From Polyangia bacterium (GTDB lineage Bacteria > Myxococcota_A > Polyangia > Polyangiales > JAUICN01): DNA of 64,000 nt. The DNA lies in assembly GCA_030427835.1 (NCBI GenBank), contig JAUICN010000004.1:241413-305412 (forward strand), written 5' to 3'. This document shows, one piece after another, positions 53,802-62,891 of this stretch; the stretch's first letter is position 1; every line of letters begins with the position of its first letter. The position numbers and the translations under genes were made by a program. The notes beneath the pieces were generated by a model. The model worked only from the letters and a program-made list of their open reading frames with translations, was not told where the DNA came from and searched no databases.

Positions 53802-54983
53802 ATGGCCCCCGAAATCCCAGTCGACCCCGCGTCTGCCTCCCAAACCTCCCTGGGCAGCGGTACCCCAAAAAAGAAGGGTCGTGGCCTCCTGTCCAAGCTT
53901 GTCGTTTCCCTGTTGCTCGGGGCCCTGTTTGCCTACCTGGTGTCCAAGGGTGGCGTGCCGCTCATCCCCCAGGCCGATGCCCTGGCCCAGGTAACATGGT
54001 GGGCCGTGCCCGCCTACCTGGGTATTCTACTGGTGGCCCACTATTTTCGTGCCAGCCGTTGGCGCTTTCTCATCGAGCCGGTTCACCCCGTTTCCATTCG
54101 CGACAGCATCGCCCTCAACTGGGTGGGGTTCTTCGCCATCTTTGCTTTTCCCCTTAGATTGGGTGAGTTCGCCCGGCCCGCCCTCACCAAAATACGCCAC
54201 GGAGTTCCCATTTCCGCCGGCATGGGCACCGTGGCCGTGGAGCGTGTGGTGGACGGCCTGCTCGCCAGCCTCTGTGTGGCCTGGGCCCTGTTTGTATTGC
54301 CCACCCGCCCCACCGACGACCCCCTTGCCCGTGCCCTGCCCATCTACGGGTACCTCGCCATGGCCGTGTTCGGAGCCGCCATGGCCATGTTGCTGTTGTT
54401 TCTCTGGAAAGAGCAGTGGTCCGCACGTCTTGTGCGCCGCATGGCCGGTTGGATCTCCCCCACCACCGGCGACTGGATTGCAGATAAGGTATCAAGCGTG
54501 GCCGACGGTGTCCGGTCGCTCTCCAGGCTGGACCTCAGCCTGAAGTTTCTGGCCGAAACCCTGGCCTACTGGGCCCTGAACGCCGCAAGCATGTGGGTCC
54601 TGGCCCTTGGCGTGGGCTTGCCCTTCACCTTTGGCCACGCCGTGGCCGTCATGGGAGTGCTCGCCATTGGCATCCTGCTTCCCGCGGGACCTGGCATGTT
54701 TGGCAACTTCCAACTGGCCATCTCCGCGGGCCTGAAACTCTATTTTGCGGAGCAACTTGTGGGCTTCGAAGGTGCCGTGTACATCTTTCTGCTCTACACC
54801 GCCCAGGCCCTGTTTTTAGCCACCACCGGAATCATCCCCCTGTACATCATGAAGATCCCATTCAAGGCCCTGTTTTCTCCCGACGCAACACCATCCGGCG
54901 CCTCGCCATCCGGCACGTCCCCATCGGGCACCGCTCCATCGGAAGTTGCCTCCCCCACCCACTCCCCGGAATCCGGGGCCTAG
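53802..54983 (+). CDS. lysylphosphatidylglycerol synthase TM-region protein (flippase-like)
   Basis: 393-residue polytopic protein of the LPG_synthase_TM/UPF0104 family: RASRWRFLIEPV, GFFAIFAFPLRLGEFARPALT, GTVAVERVVDGLLA, and GILLPAGPGMFGNFQLA are characteristic. Seven to nine helices, no catalytic aminoacyl-transferase domain. Possible lipid or glycolipid flippase. C-terminus ends in a PSG-rich tail built from 15-bp repeats. Six bases from lysC. Confidence 0.85.
   Translation: MAPEIPVDPASASQTSLGSGTPKKKGRGLLSKLVVSLLLGALFAYLVSKGGVPLIPQADALAQVTWWAVPAYLGILLVAHYFRASRWRFLIEPVHPVSIRDSIALNWVGFFAIFAFPLRLGEFARPALTKIRHGVPISAGMGTVAVERVVDGLLASLCVAWALFVLPTRPTDDPLARALPIYGYLAMAVFGAAMAMLLLFLWKEQWSARLVRRMAGWISPTTGDWIADKVSSVADGVRSLSRLDLSLKFLAETLAYWALNAASMWVLALGVGLPFTFGHAVAVMGVLAIGILLPAGPGMFGNFQLAISAGLKLYFAEQLVGFEGAVYIFLLYTAQALFLATTGIIPLYIMKIPFKALFSPDATPSGASPSGTSPSGTAPSEVASPTHSPESGA
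54891..54950 (+). repeat. 15-bp x4 repeat in LPG-TM C-terminus
   Basis: ccatccggcgcctcg, ccatccggcacgtcc, ccatcgggcaccgct, ccatcggaagttgcc, adjacent. Encodes PSGASPSGTSPSGTAPSEVA. Confidence 0.85.
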
Positions 54984-54989
54984 GCGCCC

Positions 54990-56216
54990 ATGTTGATCGT
55001 CCAAAAATACGGCGGAACCAGTGTTGGAAACCTGGAGCGCATTCAAAACGTGGCACGGCGCGTGGCCGAGACCCGGCGCCAGGGGCATGACGTGGTGGTG
55101 GTCGTCAGCGCCATCGGCGGGGAAACCGACCGCCTGCTCAAGCTCGGCGCCGACATGATCCAGCACGGCAGTCCCCGTGGAAGCCAGCAGCGGGAAATGG
55201 ACGTGCTCGTGTCCACGGGCGAACAGGTAAGCGCGGCGCTGCTTTCCATGGCCCTCCATGATCTGGGCGTGGAAGCCTGCTCGCTCATGGGTCACCAGGT
55301 GCGCATCGTCACCGACGCCGCCCACACCAAGGCGCGCATCGCATCCATTGATGCAACCAAGCTTCGTGCCGTGCTCGATTCAGGGAAGGTCGCCGTGGTT
55401 CCGGGCTTTCAGGGCGTGGGGCCCTCGGGGGACATCACCACCCTTGGCCGTGGTGGGTCGGACACCACCGCCGTCGCACTTGCCGCCGCCACCCAAGCCG
55501 ACGTCTGCGAAATCTACACGGACGTGGACGGGGTGTTCACCGCCGACCCCAACGTGGTGAAGACCGCCCGCAAGATCGATCGCATTAGCTTTGAGGAAAT
55601 GCTGGAGCTGGCTTCCCTGGGTGCCAAGGTCCTGCAGATCCGCTCCGTGGAACTCGCCATGAAAAACCGGGTGCCGCTCCACGTGCGTTCAAGCTTCCAT
55701 TCAGGGGAGGGCACCTGGGTCACCGATGAGGAGAAAAACATGGAATCCGTAGTGGTCACCGGCGTCGCCGCCGATAGAAACGAAGTCAAAGTCACCGTGC
55801 GCTCCCTTCCGGACAATCCCGGCATGGTCGCCAAGCTGTTTGAGCCCCTGGCCGAAGCGAACGTCAGCGTGGACATGATCATCCAAAACGTGGCCGAGGA
55901 TCGCACCACCGACCTCACCTTTACCGTCAACGCAACGGATCTGGACCGCACCGTGGAAATCGTGGAAGGGCTCAAGGCAGACCTGGGCGCCACAGAAATC
56001 CTTTCGGACGACCGTGTGGCAAAGGTATCCGTGGTGGGCCTGGGCATGCGCACCCACGCGGGCGTGGCCTCCAAGGTGTTTCGCATTCTGGCCAACGAAG
56101 GCGTGAATATCGCCGCCATCAGCACAAGCGAAATCAAGGTGTCCGTCCTGATCCATTCCAAATATTCCGAACTCGCCCTGCGCGCCCTGCACGAGGGCTT
56201 CGGGCTCGCGGGCTAA
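54990..56216 (+). CDS. lysC: aspartate kinase
   Basis: First step of the aspartate pathway (Lys, Met, Thr). 408 residues. [62 protein letters not shown], then two ACT domains (about 265-400) for feedback control, as in LysC of Corynebacterium-type enzymes. A 34-bp gap follows to the large membrane protein. Confidence 0.96.
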   Translation: MLIVQKYGGTSVGNLERIQNVARRVAETRRQGHDVVVVVSAIGGETDRLLKLGADMIQHGSPRGSQQREMDVLVSTGEQVSAALLSMALHDLGVEACSLMGHQVRIVTDAAHTKARIASIDATKLRAVLDSGKVAVVPGFQGVGPSGDITTLGRGGSDTTAVALAAATQADVCEIYTDVDGVFTADPNVVKTARKIDRISFEEMLELASLGAKVLQIRSVELAMKNRVPLHVRSSFHSGEGTWVTDEEKNMESVVVTGVAADRNEVKVTVRSLPDNPGMVAKLFEPLAEANVSVDMIIQNVAEDRTTDLTFTVNATDLDRTVEIVEGLKADLGATEILSDDRVAKVSVVGLGMRTHAGVASKVFRILANEGVNIAAISTSEIKVSVLIHSKYSELALRALHEGFGLAG

Positions 56217-56250
56217 AACCACCCCACCACAACGTGGTAGGGTGCCCGCC

Positions 56251-59200
56251 ATGGGCACCATCACGTGGGTTTCACCGGGTCGTTTGGCGGCCCTTGGGGT
56301 AGGTTTTTTTTCCTTGGGCCTGGCCCTGGGGTCATCCTGGAACACCGCCCAGGCACAGCGTGTTCCACGGCTAGACGCCATCAACGAAAGCATTCCCGAA
56401 TCCCTGCGCCCCTGGATCCCCTGGGTCATGGACGCGGTGCCCGATCACGGCTGCACATTGCTGACGTCTGGGGACTCCCTTCGAAAATGCGATTGGCCCA
56501 CCCAAGTCATGCTCGATGTGGGTCGCACAGGCGCCTCGTTTGTACTGGAAGGCTGGCGGGACACACCCGGTGTTCTCTCCCTGCCCGGAAACGTGCGCGA
56601 CCTATGGCCAAACGACGTCACCCACGCACGGGCCGATGCCCTGCCCGTGTTTTCCTTGAATGGCGAGCAACCGGTGGTGGAGGTTCCGCGGGGTTCCTTT
56701 CGAGTTCAGGGCCAGGTGCGCTGGGCAAACCCTCCCGAGTGGTTTCCGTTGCCCCAGGCCGTCGGCATGGTTCACCTCACGGTCGAAGGAAAAAGAGTTC
56801 CCGTCGTGCAGCGCAACGACCAGGGTGCGGTGTGGTTGCACCTGGGATCCCAAGGGCCAGCGGGTTCCAAGGGCGTTGCCACCCATGGAACCATCGAATT
56901 GCAGGTCGCACGACAGGTGCAGGATGGTTCACCCTTTCGCCTGTGGACCCAGGTCACCGCACGCGTCGCTGGAACGGGTGCGGAGGTGGCCCTGGACCAC
57001 GGAGTGCTTGACGGTGCAACCCTAGTGGAAATCCGGGCCCAGGTTCCGGTTCGAATCGACCCCAGTGGCACGGTGCACGTACGGCTTGAACCGGGGACCC
57101 ACGAACTACGGCTCCTTTCCGTGTTCGCTCAACCGCCACCCACGCTCGCGGTTCCCAAAAGCGCCCCACGTGACCCATCCCAAGGCAAAGGCGCGCCGCT
57201 CCCATGGCCCACCCAGGAAGTCTGGGCCTGGCAGGCCGACGAAGCGTTTCGGCAGGTGTCCATCGAGGGCGTCGCCACCGTGGATCCGACGCACACCCAC
57301 TCCCCCGCCGATTGGAAACACCTGCCCACCTACCTGTTGCGCGCGGGAGAAACCATGACGTTCAACACCCTGCGGCGGGGTGACCCCCTCGAAAAACCCA
57401 ACCAACTCTCCCTCACCCGCACCCTCTGGCTGGATCCGGATGGCCAAGGAATCACTGGAGTGGACAGCATCCAAGGCACCATGAACCGCGACTGGAGGTT
57501 GGAGTTGACGGCGGGGATCCTCGGAGAGGTTTCCATTGATCAGATCGGTCACACCATCACTCAAATTGGAAAAGAGGGCCATTCCGGCGTGGAGGTGCGC
57601 GGCACCCATGTCGCGGCCCGTGCGGTGTGGCGAGGCGAGGGCGCAGCGCGGGAGTTGAAAGCGGTGGGGTGGGATCAGGACGTGTCCGATCTGCGGACCA
57701 CACTCCACATGTCGCCTGGGTGGCAGCTCTTTGCCGCGTCGGGTGTCGATTCCGTGGGGGGCGCCTGGATCGACCAGTGGGACCTCTGGTCGGTGTTTTT
57801 TGTGCTGCTCATTTCCCTGGCCACCGGCCGTTGGCTCGGCGCAATCTGGGGTGTCCTCACCCTGGTCACCCTGGCCCTGTGCAACCACGAGCCCAATGCA
57901 CCCCTCTGGGGGTGGGTGTTGTTGTTGGCCCTTGCCGTGGTGGCAAAGGGGGTGCCGCACGCGGGGCTTCGCCGAATTACCGTGGTGGCGTGGACCGTTT
58001 CCCTGGCTGTCGTGTTTCTGCTTTGCCTACAGTTCTCGGTCGAGCAGCTCCGCTACGCCGCATTTCCACACGTGGATCATGGGGGCCACATGGGGGATTT
58101 CAAAGAGTTCGCGAGCGCCACGGAACCCATGTCTTCCCTTGCCATCGAAGGCGAAGAGACAAGAGCAGAGCTTCTTCCCCAGGCCCAGAAGGGCACTCAG
58201 CTTGCCGAGTTCGATCAGGATCAGGATAGGTTAAATGATGATCCCCTGAATCGTGTTTTCGATGGTCGCGCCATTGGAGGGAAGAAGTCCGATGTGTCGA
58301 AACATTCTGCATCTTCCTCGTACGGATCCAAGTACAACAACTGGTATGACCCCAACGCCACCGTGCAAACGGGGCCGGGTGTGCCCAAGGTACGATGGTC
58401 CAGTGTTGATCTCCGTTGGTCGGGGCCCGTGTCCCGGGAGCAACAGATGAAACTATGGCTGATGCCCCCCTGGCTTTCCCGGAGTCTTGCCGTTCTCCGA
58501 GCTCTCTGCGTTCTATTGTTCTGTCTGATGTGGTTCCGTCACAGGCCACGCTTGCAACCTCGACCCCATCCGCACTCCCACGCACCGGCGGGTGGGGGCC
58601 CTCCAAAGACCGATGCAAACGCTCCTCTTTCCGCCGTGACGTGCGTGATAGGGGCCACGCTGCTGTCGGTGGGGCTGTTGTCTGCGGGGCTGTTATCCCT
58701 CGCGGGCACAGCCCAGGCACAACCGCGCGGTGTGGTTGCGGAGCCCAGTCCCCAGATCCTTGAACAGCTACGTGGTCGACATACCAAGCTTTCCGCCTGT
58801 GGCCGCAATTGCGCCGAAATCACCCGAGCTCATCTGCAGTTTGATGGGTCGCTCACCATCGAGGCCACCGTGGACGTTCAGGTTCGTACCGCAGTTCGCC
58901 TTCCAGGCCCCGCCCGTGCCTGGGTTCCCGAACGGGTGCGTGTGGACGGCAAGGACGTGCTTGCCCTTGCACGACTCGACGATGGCTACCTGGCCGTGCC
59001 CATGGATCGTGGGCGACACGCGCTTCAGCTCACGGGTGCCATCGACCCCAATCGCGCACTGACATTGTCGTTTCTCGATCGCCCTCATCACATCCAGGTA
59101 ACCGCGGCCGACTGGCATGTGCAGGGGCTCAAACCCAACGGAACCATCGAGGGCACCCTGCGGTTTCAACCCCGGGCCCAAGCCGATGCTCACTCCCCCA

Positions 59201-60699
59201 ATGCGTCCTCGCCAAACCCATCCTCCCCAAACCCGTCCAACGCACTGGCCACATGGTTTCGGCTGGAGCGGAACATCGATGTGGGGCTACGAATTCTCAT
59301 GACCTCCACACTGTCCCGAATCACCGTGAGCGAGGCTCCCCAGGTCGTCCGTGTGCCCCTGATGGAGGGCGAGCAGGTCACCGATGCCCACGTTTCGGTG
59401 CAACAGGGCAACACGGTGGTTTCCTTTGCAGCAGATACGAACCAGGTCCGTTGGACATCCACCCTGCAGCCCCAGGAAAACATTCAACTCACCGCCGGCA
59501 AGGGCAACACCGTGTCGGAGTCCTGGTCCCTGTCCTGTAGCCCCCTGTGGCATTGCAACATCGGTGGAGTCACCCCCTTCGTTCGAGTGAAAGACAGCTA
59601 CTGGTCTCCACAGATTCTCCCGTGGCCCGGAGAAACCCTCACACTGGGATTACGCCGCCCGGAGGCCATCAAAGGCACCACCACAACCATCGATCAGGCG
59701 CGGTTGACGCTGGAACCCGGTACCCGCGTTACCGAAGGTCATCTCGAATTGCATCTCAGGGCAAGTGTCGGCGGAACCCAAACCGTGGATCTCCCCGCCG
59801 CTGCCCAGATTCGGGAACTCACGATCAACCGCGAGCCGCGCACAGTGCAGCGTAAGGGAGACAAGGTTTCCATGACGCTTCTTCCCGGGAGCAACCTCGT
59901 GCAACTCAAATGGCAACAAACCGAAGACGTGGGTGCCCTGTTTTCGTCTCCCCCCATCCAGCTTGGGCATCCGGTGACCAACGCACACGTCACCGTGCAC
60001 GCACCGCCCCACCGATGGATCATCGGCACCGGGGGTCCCGTCGAGGGGCCCGTGGTGTTTTTCTGGTTCTCCATGATCCTTGTGGTGCTTGCGGCACTGC
60101 TCCTTGGGAAACTGGGGTACACCCCCCTGAAGTGGTTCCATTGGGCCCTGCTGGGCCTGGGGCTCGCACACATTTCTCCTGTGACCGCAGCCATCGTTGC
60201 AGGTTGGTTTTTCCTCATCGAGTGGCGCAGGCGGAACCCGCAAGTAGAAATGCACCCGTTGCTATTCAACCTCCGGCAATGGTGTGTGGTGGGATACACC
60301 GCGGTGTTTGTGGGTTGCCTTCTCTACGCGGTCCACCACGGGCTGCTCGGAACCCCCGACATGCAGATTGAGGGCAACGCCAGCTCCAACCGCATCCTGC
60401 ATTGGTACCAGCTTCAGACGGACGCAGGAGTGCCCCAGGCCACCCTTGTGAGCCTTCCCATGTGGACCTGGCGCCTGGTCATGCTGGCCTGGGCCACATG
60501 GCTTGCCCTGCAGGTAGTGAAGTGGATCCCCTGGGCATGGCACGCCTTCGGGACCGGTGGTTTTTTTCAGCCCATGAAACTCGCGGCGCGATGGGCAGTG
60601 GGTTCCAGGGTCAAAAAGGAGGCTATCGTGCCCACGGAATCACCAAAAGATGAGGACCAAACACAACCCGAGGGTTCACCGACCGATAAGGGGGCGTGA
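56251..60699 (+). CDS. very large membrane protein of unknown function (1482 aa)
   Basis: I do not recognise this family. A signal-like segment (LAALGVGFFSLGLALGSSWN) precedes a beta-rich extracytoplasmic domain (about 30-510). Then come a cluster of membrane helices (about 515-615), an Asp-rich linker, another helix (about 745), and a second signal-like segment ending AGTAQAQP (about 820). A second beta-rich domain (about 830-1260) follows, with a 15-bp repeat near 985, and a C-terminal membrane block (about 1270-1450). Two halves share the layout signal/beta domain/helices, so it may be a tandem duplication. ATG 56251 preferred over GTG 56242 because of GGG at a normal distance. Stop overlaps the ComEA-like start. 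Secretion or envelope maturation role is guesswork. Confidence 0.8.
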   Translation: MGTITWVSPGRLAALGVGFFSLGLALGSSWNTAQAQRVPRLDAINESIPESLRPWIPWVMDAVPDHGCTLLTSGDSLRKCDWPTQVMLDVGRTGASFVLEGWRDTPGVLSLPGNVRDLWPNDVTHARADALPVFSLNGEQPVVEVPRGSFRVQGQVRWANPPEWFPLPQAVGMVHLTVEGKRVPVVQRNDQGAVWLHLGSQGPAGSKGVATHGTIELQVARQVQDGSPFRLWTQVTARVAGTGAEVALDHGVLDGATLVEIRAQVPVRIDPSGTVHVRLEPGTHELRLLSVFAQPPPTLAVPKSAPRDPSQGKGAPLPWPTQEVWAWQADEAFRQVSIEGVATVDPTHTHSPADWKHLPTYLLRAGETMTFNTLRRGDPLEKPNQLSLTRTLWLDPDGQGITGVDSIQGTMNRDWRLELTAGILGEVSIDQIGHTITQIGKEGHSGVEVRGTHVAARAVWRGEGAARELKAVGWDQDVSDLRTTLHMSPGWQLFAASGVDSVGGAWIDQWDLWSVFFVLLISLATGRWLGAIWGVLTLVTLALCNHEPNAPLWGWVLLLALAVVAKGVPHAGLRRITVVAWTVSLAVVFLLCLQFSVEQLRYAAFPHVDHGGHMGDFKEFASATEPMSSLAIEGEETRAELLPQAQKGTQLAEFDQDQDRLNDDPLNRVFDGRAIGGKKSDVSKHSASSSYGSKYNNWYDPNATVQTGPGVPKVRWSSVDLRWSGPVSREQQMKLWLMPPWLSRSLAVLRALCVLLFCLMWFRHRPRLQPRPHPHSHAPAGGGPPKTDANAPLSAVTCVIGATLLSVGLLSAGLLSLAGTAQAQPRGVVAEPSPQILEQLRGRHTKLSACGRNCAEITRAHLQFDGSLTIEATVDVQVRTAVRLPGPARAWVPERVRVDGKDVLALARLDDGYLAVPMDRGRHALQLTGAIDPNRALTLSFLDRPHHIQVTAADWHVQGLKPNGTIEGTLRFQPRAQADAHSPNASSPNPSSPNPSNALATWFRLERNIDVGLRILMTSTLSRITVSEAPQVVRVPLMEGEQVTDAHVSVQQGNTVVSFAADTNQVRWTSTLQPQENIQLTAGKGNTVSESWSLSCSPLWHCNIGGVTPFVRVKDSYWSPQILPWPGETLTLGLRRPEAIKGTTTTIDQARLTLEPGTRVTEGHLELHLRASVGGTQTVDLPAAAQIRELTINREPRTVQRKGDKVSMTLLPGSNLVQLKWQQTEDVGALFSSPPIQLGHPVTNAHVTVHAPPHRWIIGTGGPVEGPVVFFWFSMILVVLAALLLGKLGYTPLKWFHWALLGLGLAHISPVTAAIVAGWFFLIEWRRRNPQVEMHPLLFNLRQWCVVGYTAVFVGCLLYAVHHGLLGTPDMQIEGNASSNRILHWYQLQTDAGVPQATLVSLPMWTWRLVMLAWATWLALQVVKWIPWAWHAFGTGGFFQPMKLAARWAVGSRVKKEAIVPTESPKDEDQTQPEGSPTDKGA
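59194..59238 (+). repeat. 15-bp x3 repeat in the 1482-aa protein
   Basis: Units 59194-59208, 59209-59223, 59224-59238 encoding SPNAS, SPNPS, SPNPS. Confidence 0.75.
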
Positions 60700-61124
60700 A
60701 GACCACCTCAAGCCAAGCCGCAAGTAGTCACCCTGGCGCTCCGTCTGTCCTAAGAACACTATCCCTGATCCTCACGGTGATGGGCTTGGTCACCCTGGGC
60801 CGCTTCCATTTGGATCGCCTGGGCGAGGAACCGACTCAGGGCAGCGACCCCAAGGTCCACTCGTTTGGACATACGGAAGCCCAGCGGCCTCCCTCCAATC
60901 CACTCACGGTGGGCGAGCCCCTTTCCATCAATCACGCCACGGTGCAGCAGCTACAGGCGTTGCCTCGCATTGGGCCCGTGACCGCGGGTCGAATCGTCCA
61001 ATATCGCCAACGCCATGGGCCGTTCCCCGGCGTCGACGAGCTCACCCGGGTTCGGGGCATCGGCCCCCACACCCTGGAACAGCTTCGCCCCTGGATCCGC
61101 GCCGATCCCGTCTTCGACCCATGA
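60696..61124 (+). CDS. ComEA-like helix-hairpin-helix protein
   Basis: 142 residues. One N-terminal membrane helix (LRTLSLILTVMGLVTLGRF), a short linker and a helix-hairpin-helix pair (INHATVQQLQALPRIGPVTAGRIVQYRQRHGPF, GVDELTRVRGIGPHTLEQL) as in ComEA DNA-uptake proteins. GTG start overlaps the preceding stop (GTGA). Without other com genes, a role in DNA uptake is only suggested. Confidence 0.85.
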   Translation: MKTTSSQAASSHPGAPSVLRTLSLILTVMGLVTLGRFHLDRLGEEPTQGSDPKVHSFGHTEAQRPPSNPLTVGEPLSINHATVQQLQALPRIGPVTAGRIVQYRQRHGPFPGVDELTRVRGIGPHTLEQLRPWIRADPVFDP

Positions 61125-61126
61125 AC

Positions 61127-61726
61127 CTACCGACGGATGATTTTGCCCACGTAAAACAGCACCCGCGTGTATTGCCCGGTGGACGGGTCACGCCCCTCCC
61201 CATCGGGCACGCCGCCACTGGAGGGTGCCAGTGTTGCCATGTCCACCAGCCCGCCAACCACCAGGGTAGGGTGAATCAAATAGTCCAGCCCCAAACCTGC
61301 CCGAAAGCCCACCGCCGAAAGGGTGCCGTGCTCCGACGCACTTCCGTGCACCCAACCCACCGAAAGCGGCACGTAGGGCACCCAGCGGAACAAATCCACC
61401 ACGTACTCCACCCCCAACCAACCGCCACCCACGAACGTTCTAGGCTCCCCAGGGACACCGAGATCGTTCACCCAGGCACCATGGGCCGAAAGGGTAAGCC
61501 CCCAGGCATCATTGAGACCGTAACTCACGGAGAGATCCAGCGGTGTGCTCACCCGTTGCAGTTGCAGCGATCGGGAGCCCAACCCACCGCCAATCCCCGC
61601 ACGGAGCGTCCACGCGTCCTCATAGGCCTGCACAGGTCCCGACCAACCTAGGCCCGTCAGCAACATCGCCAGGCCTGTCAGCCGTCGGGTCGCAGAAGAG
61701 AAATGGGTTCTTTGACTCCGAAACAC
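61127..61726 (-). CDS. outer-membrane beta-barrel-like protein
   Basis: 199 residues with a signal peptide (LTGLAMLLTGLGWSGPVQA-Y). Alternating beta pattern (YEDAWTLRAGIGGGLGSR, LDLSVSYGLNDAWGLTLSAHGAW, VPYVPLSVGWVHG, AGLGLDYLIHPTLVVGGLV) and a C-terminal YTRVLFYVGKIIRR, typical of small OmpW/OmpA-like barrels. GTG start at 61726. Convergent with the ComEA-like gene (2 bp between stops). Confidence 0.7.
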   Translation of the reverse strand: MFRSQRTHFSSATRRLTGLAMLLTGLGWSGPVQAYEDAWTLRAGIGGGLGSRSLQLQRVSTPLDLSVSYGLNDAWGLTLSAHGAWVNDLGVPGEPRTFVGGGWLGVEYVVDLFRWVPYVPLSVGWVHGSASEHGTLSAVGFRAGLGLDYLIHPTLVVGGLVDMATLAPSSGGVPDGEGRDPSTGQYTRVLFYVGKIIRR

Positions 61727-61775
61727 GCCCGACTATAGTCCGCAAAGCTCTCGACACCATAAAACCCCCGATACC

Positions 61776-62891
61776 ATGGCGGATTCCAACCACTCAACGT
61801 CCGATCAGGACAATTCCACTTCATCTTTTCACGATTCATCGGATGCCGATGCACCGGAGGCCCAGGGGGCGTCGAGTGGGGCCCTTTCCGATCGCGGCCG
61901 GCGGCTTCGCGACCGAATGGAACGCAAAGCCAAGGCCAAGGCCAACAAGCGGGGCCGGCAGGCGGAGCAAATCGAAGACAAGGCCGAGCAGATCGCGGGC
62001 AAGGCCCGCCACTGGATCACGGACCATCGTTGGGCAGGCCTTGGGGTTCTCATCGTTGTGGCCGCGGTTGTGGGTGTCACCGGTGGCTACAGCACCTGGA
62101 AAAAGAAGCAGCGAGTGGAGCAAGCCCAACAGCTCTGGGGCGCCTGGGACACAGCGAACAAGGAAGACTCCGGCGATGCAGCCGGCCCGTCCACCGATCC
62201 GTGGACCAAGGAGCAAATCGCCTCCGTGGTCGCCGCCCTGAAAAACGTAGAAGCGCCGGAAGGGGAAGCCTCCGCCTGGTTGACCCTCTCGAAGGCAAGC
62301 CTCCTGCTCCGCAGTGGAGAGGCGGATCGGGCGCGCAAAACTCTCGAATCCCTCTCCCTCGACAAAAAGGCTTCGGCTTTTGTGAGGATGCGCCGCACGG
62401 AGCTTTTGGCGCTTACCCATGAAGCCGAGAAGAAATGGGCTGAAGCAAAGAAGGTCTACGAACAGCTGACGACCGATCAGGGCGCGCGATTCAGGGACCT
62501 GGGCGATTATCACGTGGCCCGCATGCACATGCAACTCGGTGAGAAAGACAACGCGGCAGATCGGTTGACCGCCTTGCTCAAACGCCGCCGTGCCGTGGAG
62601 GATCCAAAAAGCGAAGAGGGCACTTCCGATGAAGAAGGTACCGATCCAAACGACGGTGAAAAAGCCAAAGAAGAACCTGTGGAGAGGGCAGATCCCTTGC
62701 CCCTTGAGTTCACAGAAAACCAGGCGGAACTCACCCTGACCGACATCGATCCCACGCGGGTACCCGAGCGCGCACCGAGTTTCGACCCCAGCAGCTTTGG
62801 AAGCGGCGGTGGATTGCCCCCCAACATGTCGCAGGATCAGATTCAGAAGTTACTGCAGCAGCTACAGAACTCAGGTGGCGGTGCGCCCTAA
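61776..62891 (+). CDS. YfgM-like TPR membrane protein
   Basis: 371 residues. Ser/Asp-rich, then basic charged N-terminus (residues 1-85), one membrane helix (about 86-108: WAGLGVLIVVAAVVGVTGG), then TPR-like helices (about 140-270: WLTLSKASLLLRSGEADRARKTLE, LLALTHEAEKKWAEAKKVYEQL) and an acidic C-terminus. Matches the layout of YfgM, a SecYEG-associated helper. The next gene is BamB-like, the order yfgM-bamB common in proteobacteria. Confidence 0.75.
   Translation: MADSNHSTSDQDNSTSSFHDSSDADAPEAQGASSGALSDRGRRLRDRMERKAKAKANKRGRQAEQIEDKAEQIAGKARHWITDHRWAGLGVLIVVAAVVGVTGGYSTWKKKQRVEQAQQLWGAWDTANKEDSGDAAGPSTDPWTKEQIASVVAALKNVEAPEGEASAWLTLSKASLLLRSGEADRARKTLESLSLDKKASAFVRMRRTELLALTHEAEKKWAEAKKVYEQLTTDQGARFRDLGDYHVARMHMQLGEKDNAADRLTALLKRRRAVEDPKSEEGTSDEEGTDPNDGEKAKEEPVERADPLPLEFTENQAELTLTDIDPTRVPERAPSFDPSSFGSGGGLPPNMSQDQIQKLLQQLQNSGGGAP

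Noticed and set aside
56242..56250. GTG start for the 1482-aa protein
   Set aside because: No spacing for a Shine-Dalgarno; the ATG nine bases later has GGG at a normal distance.
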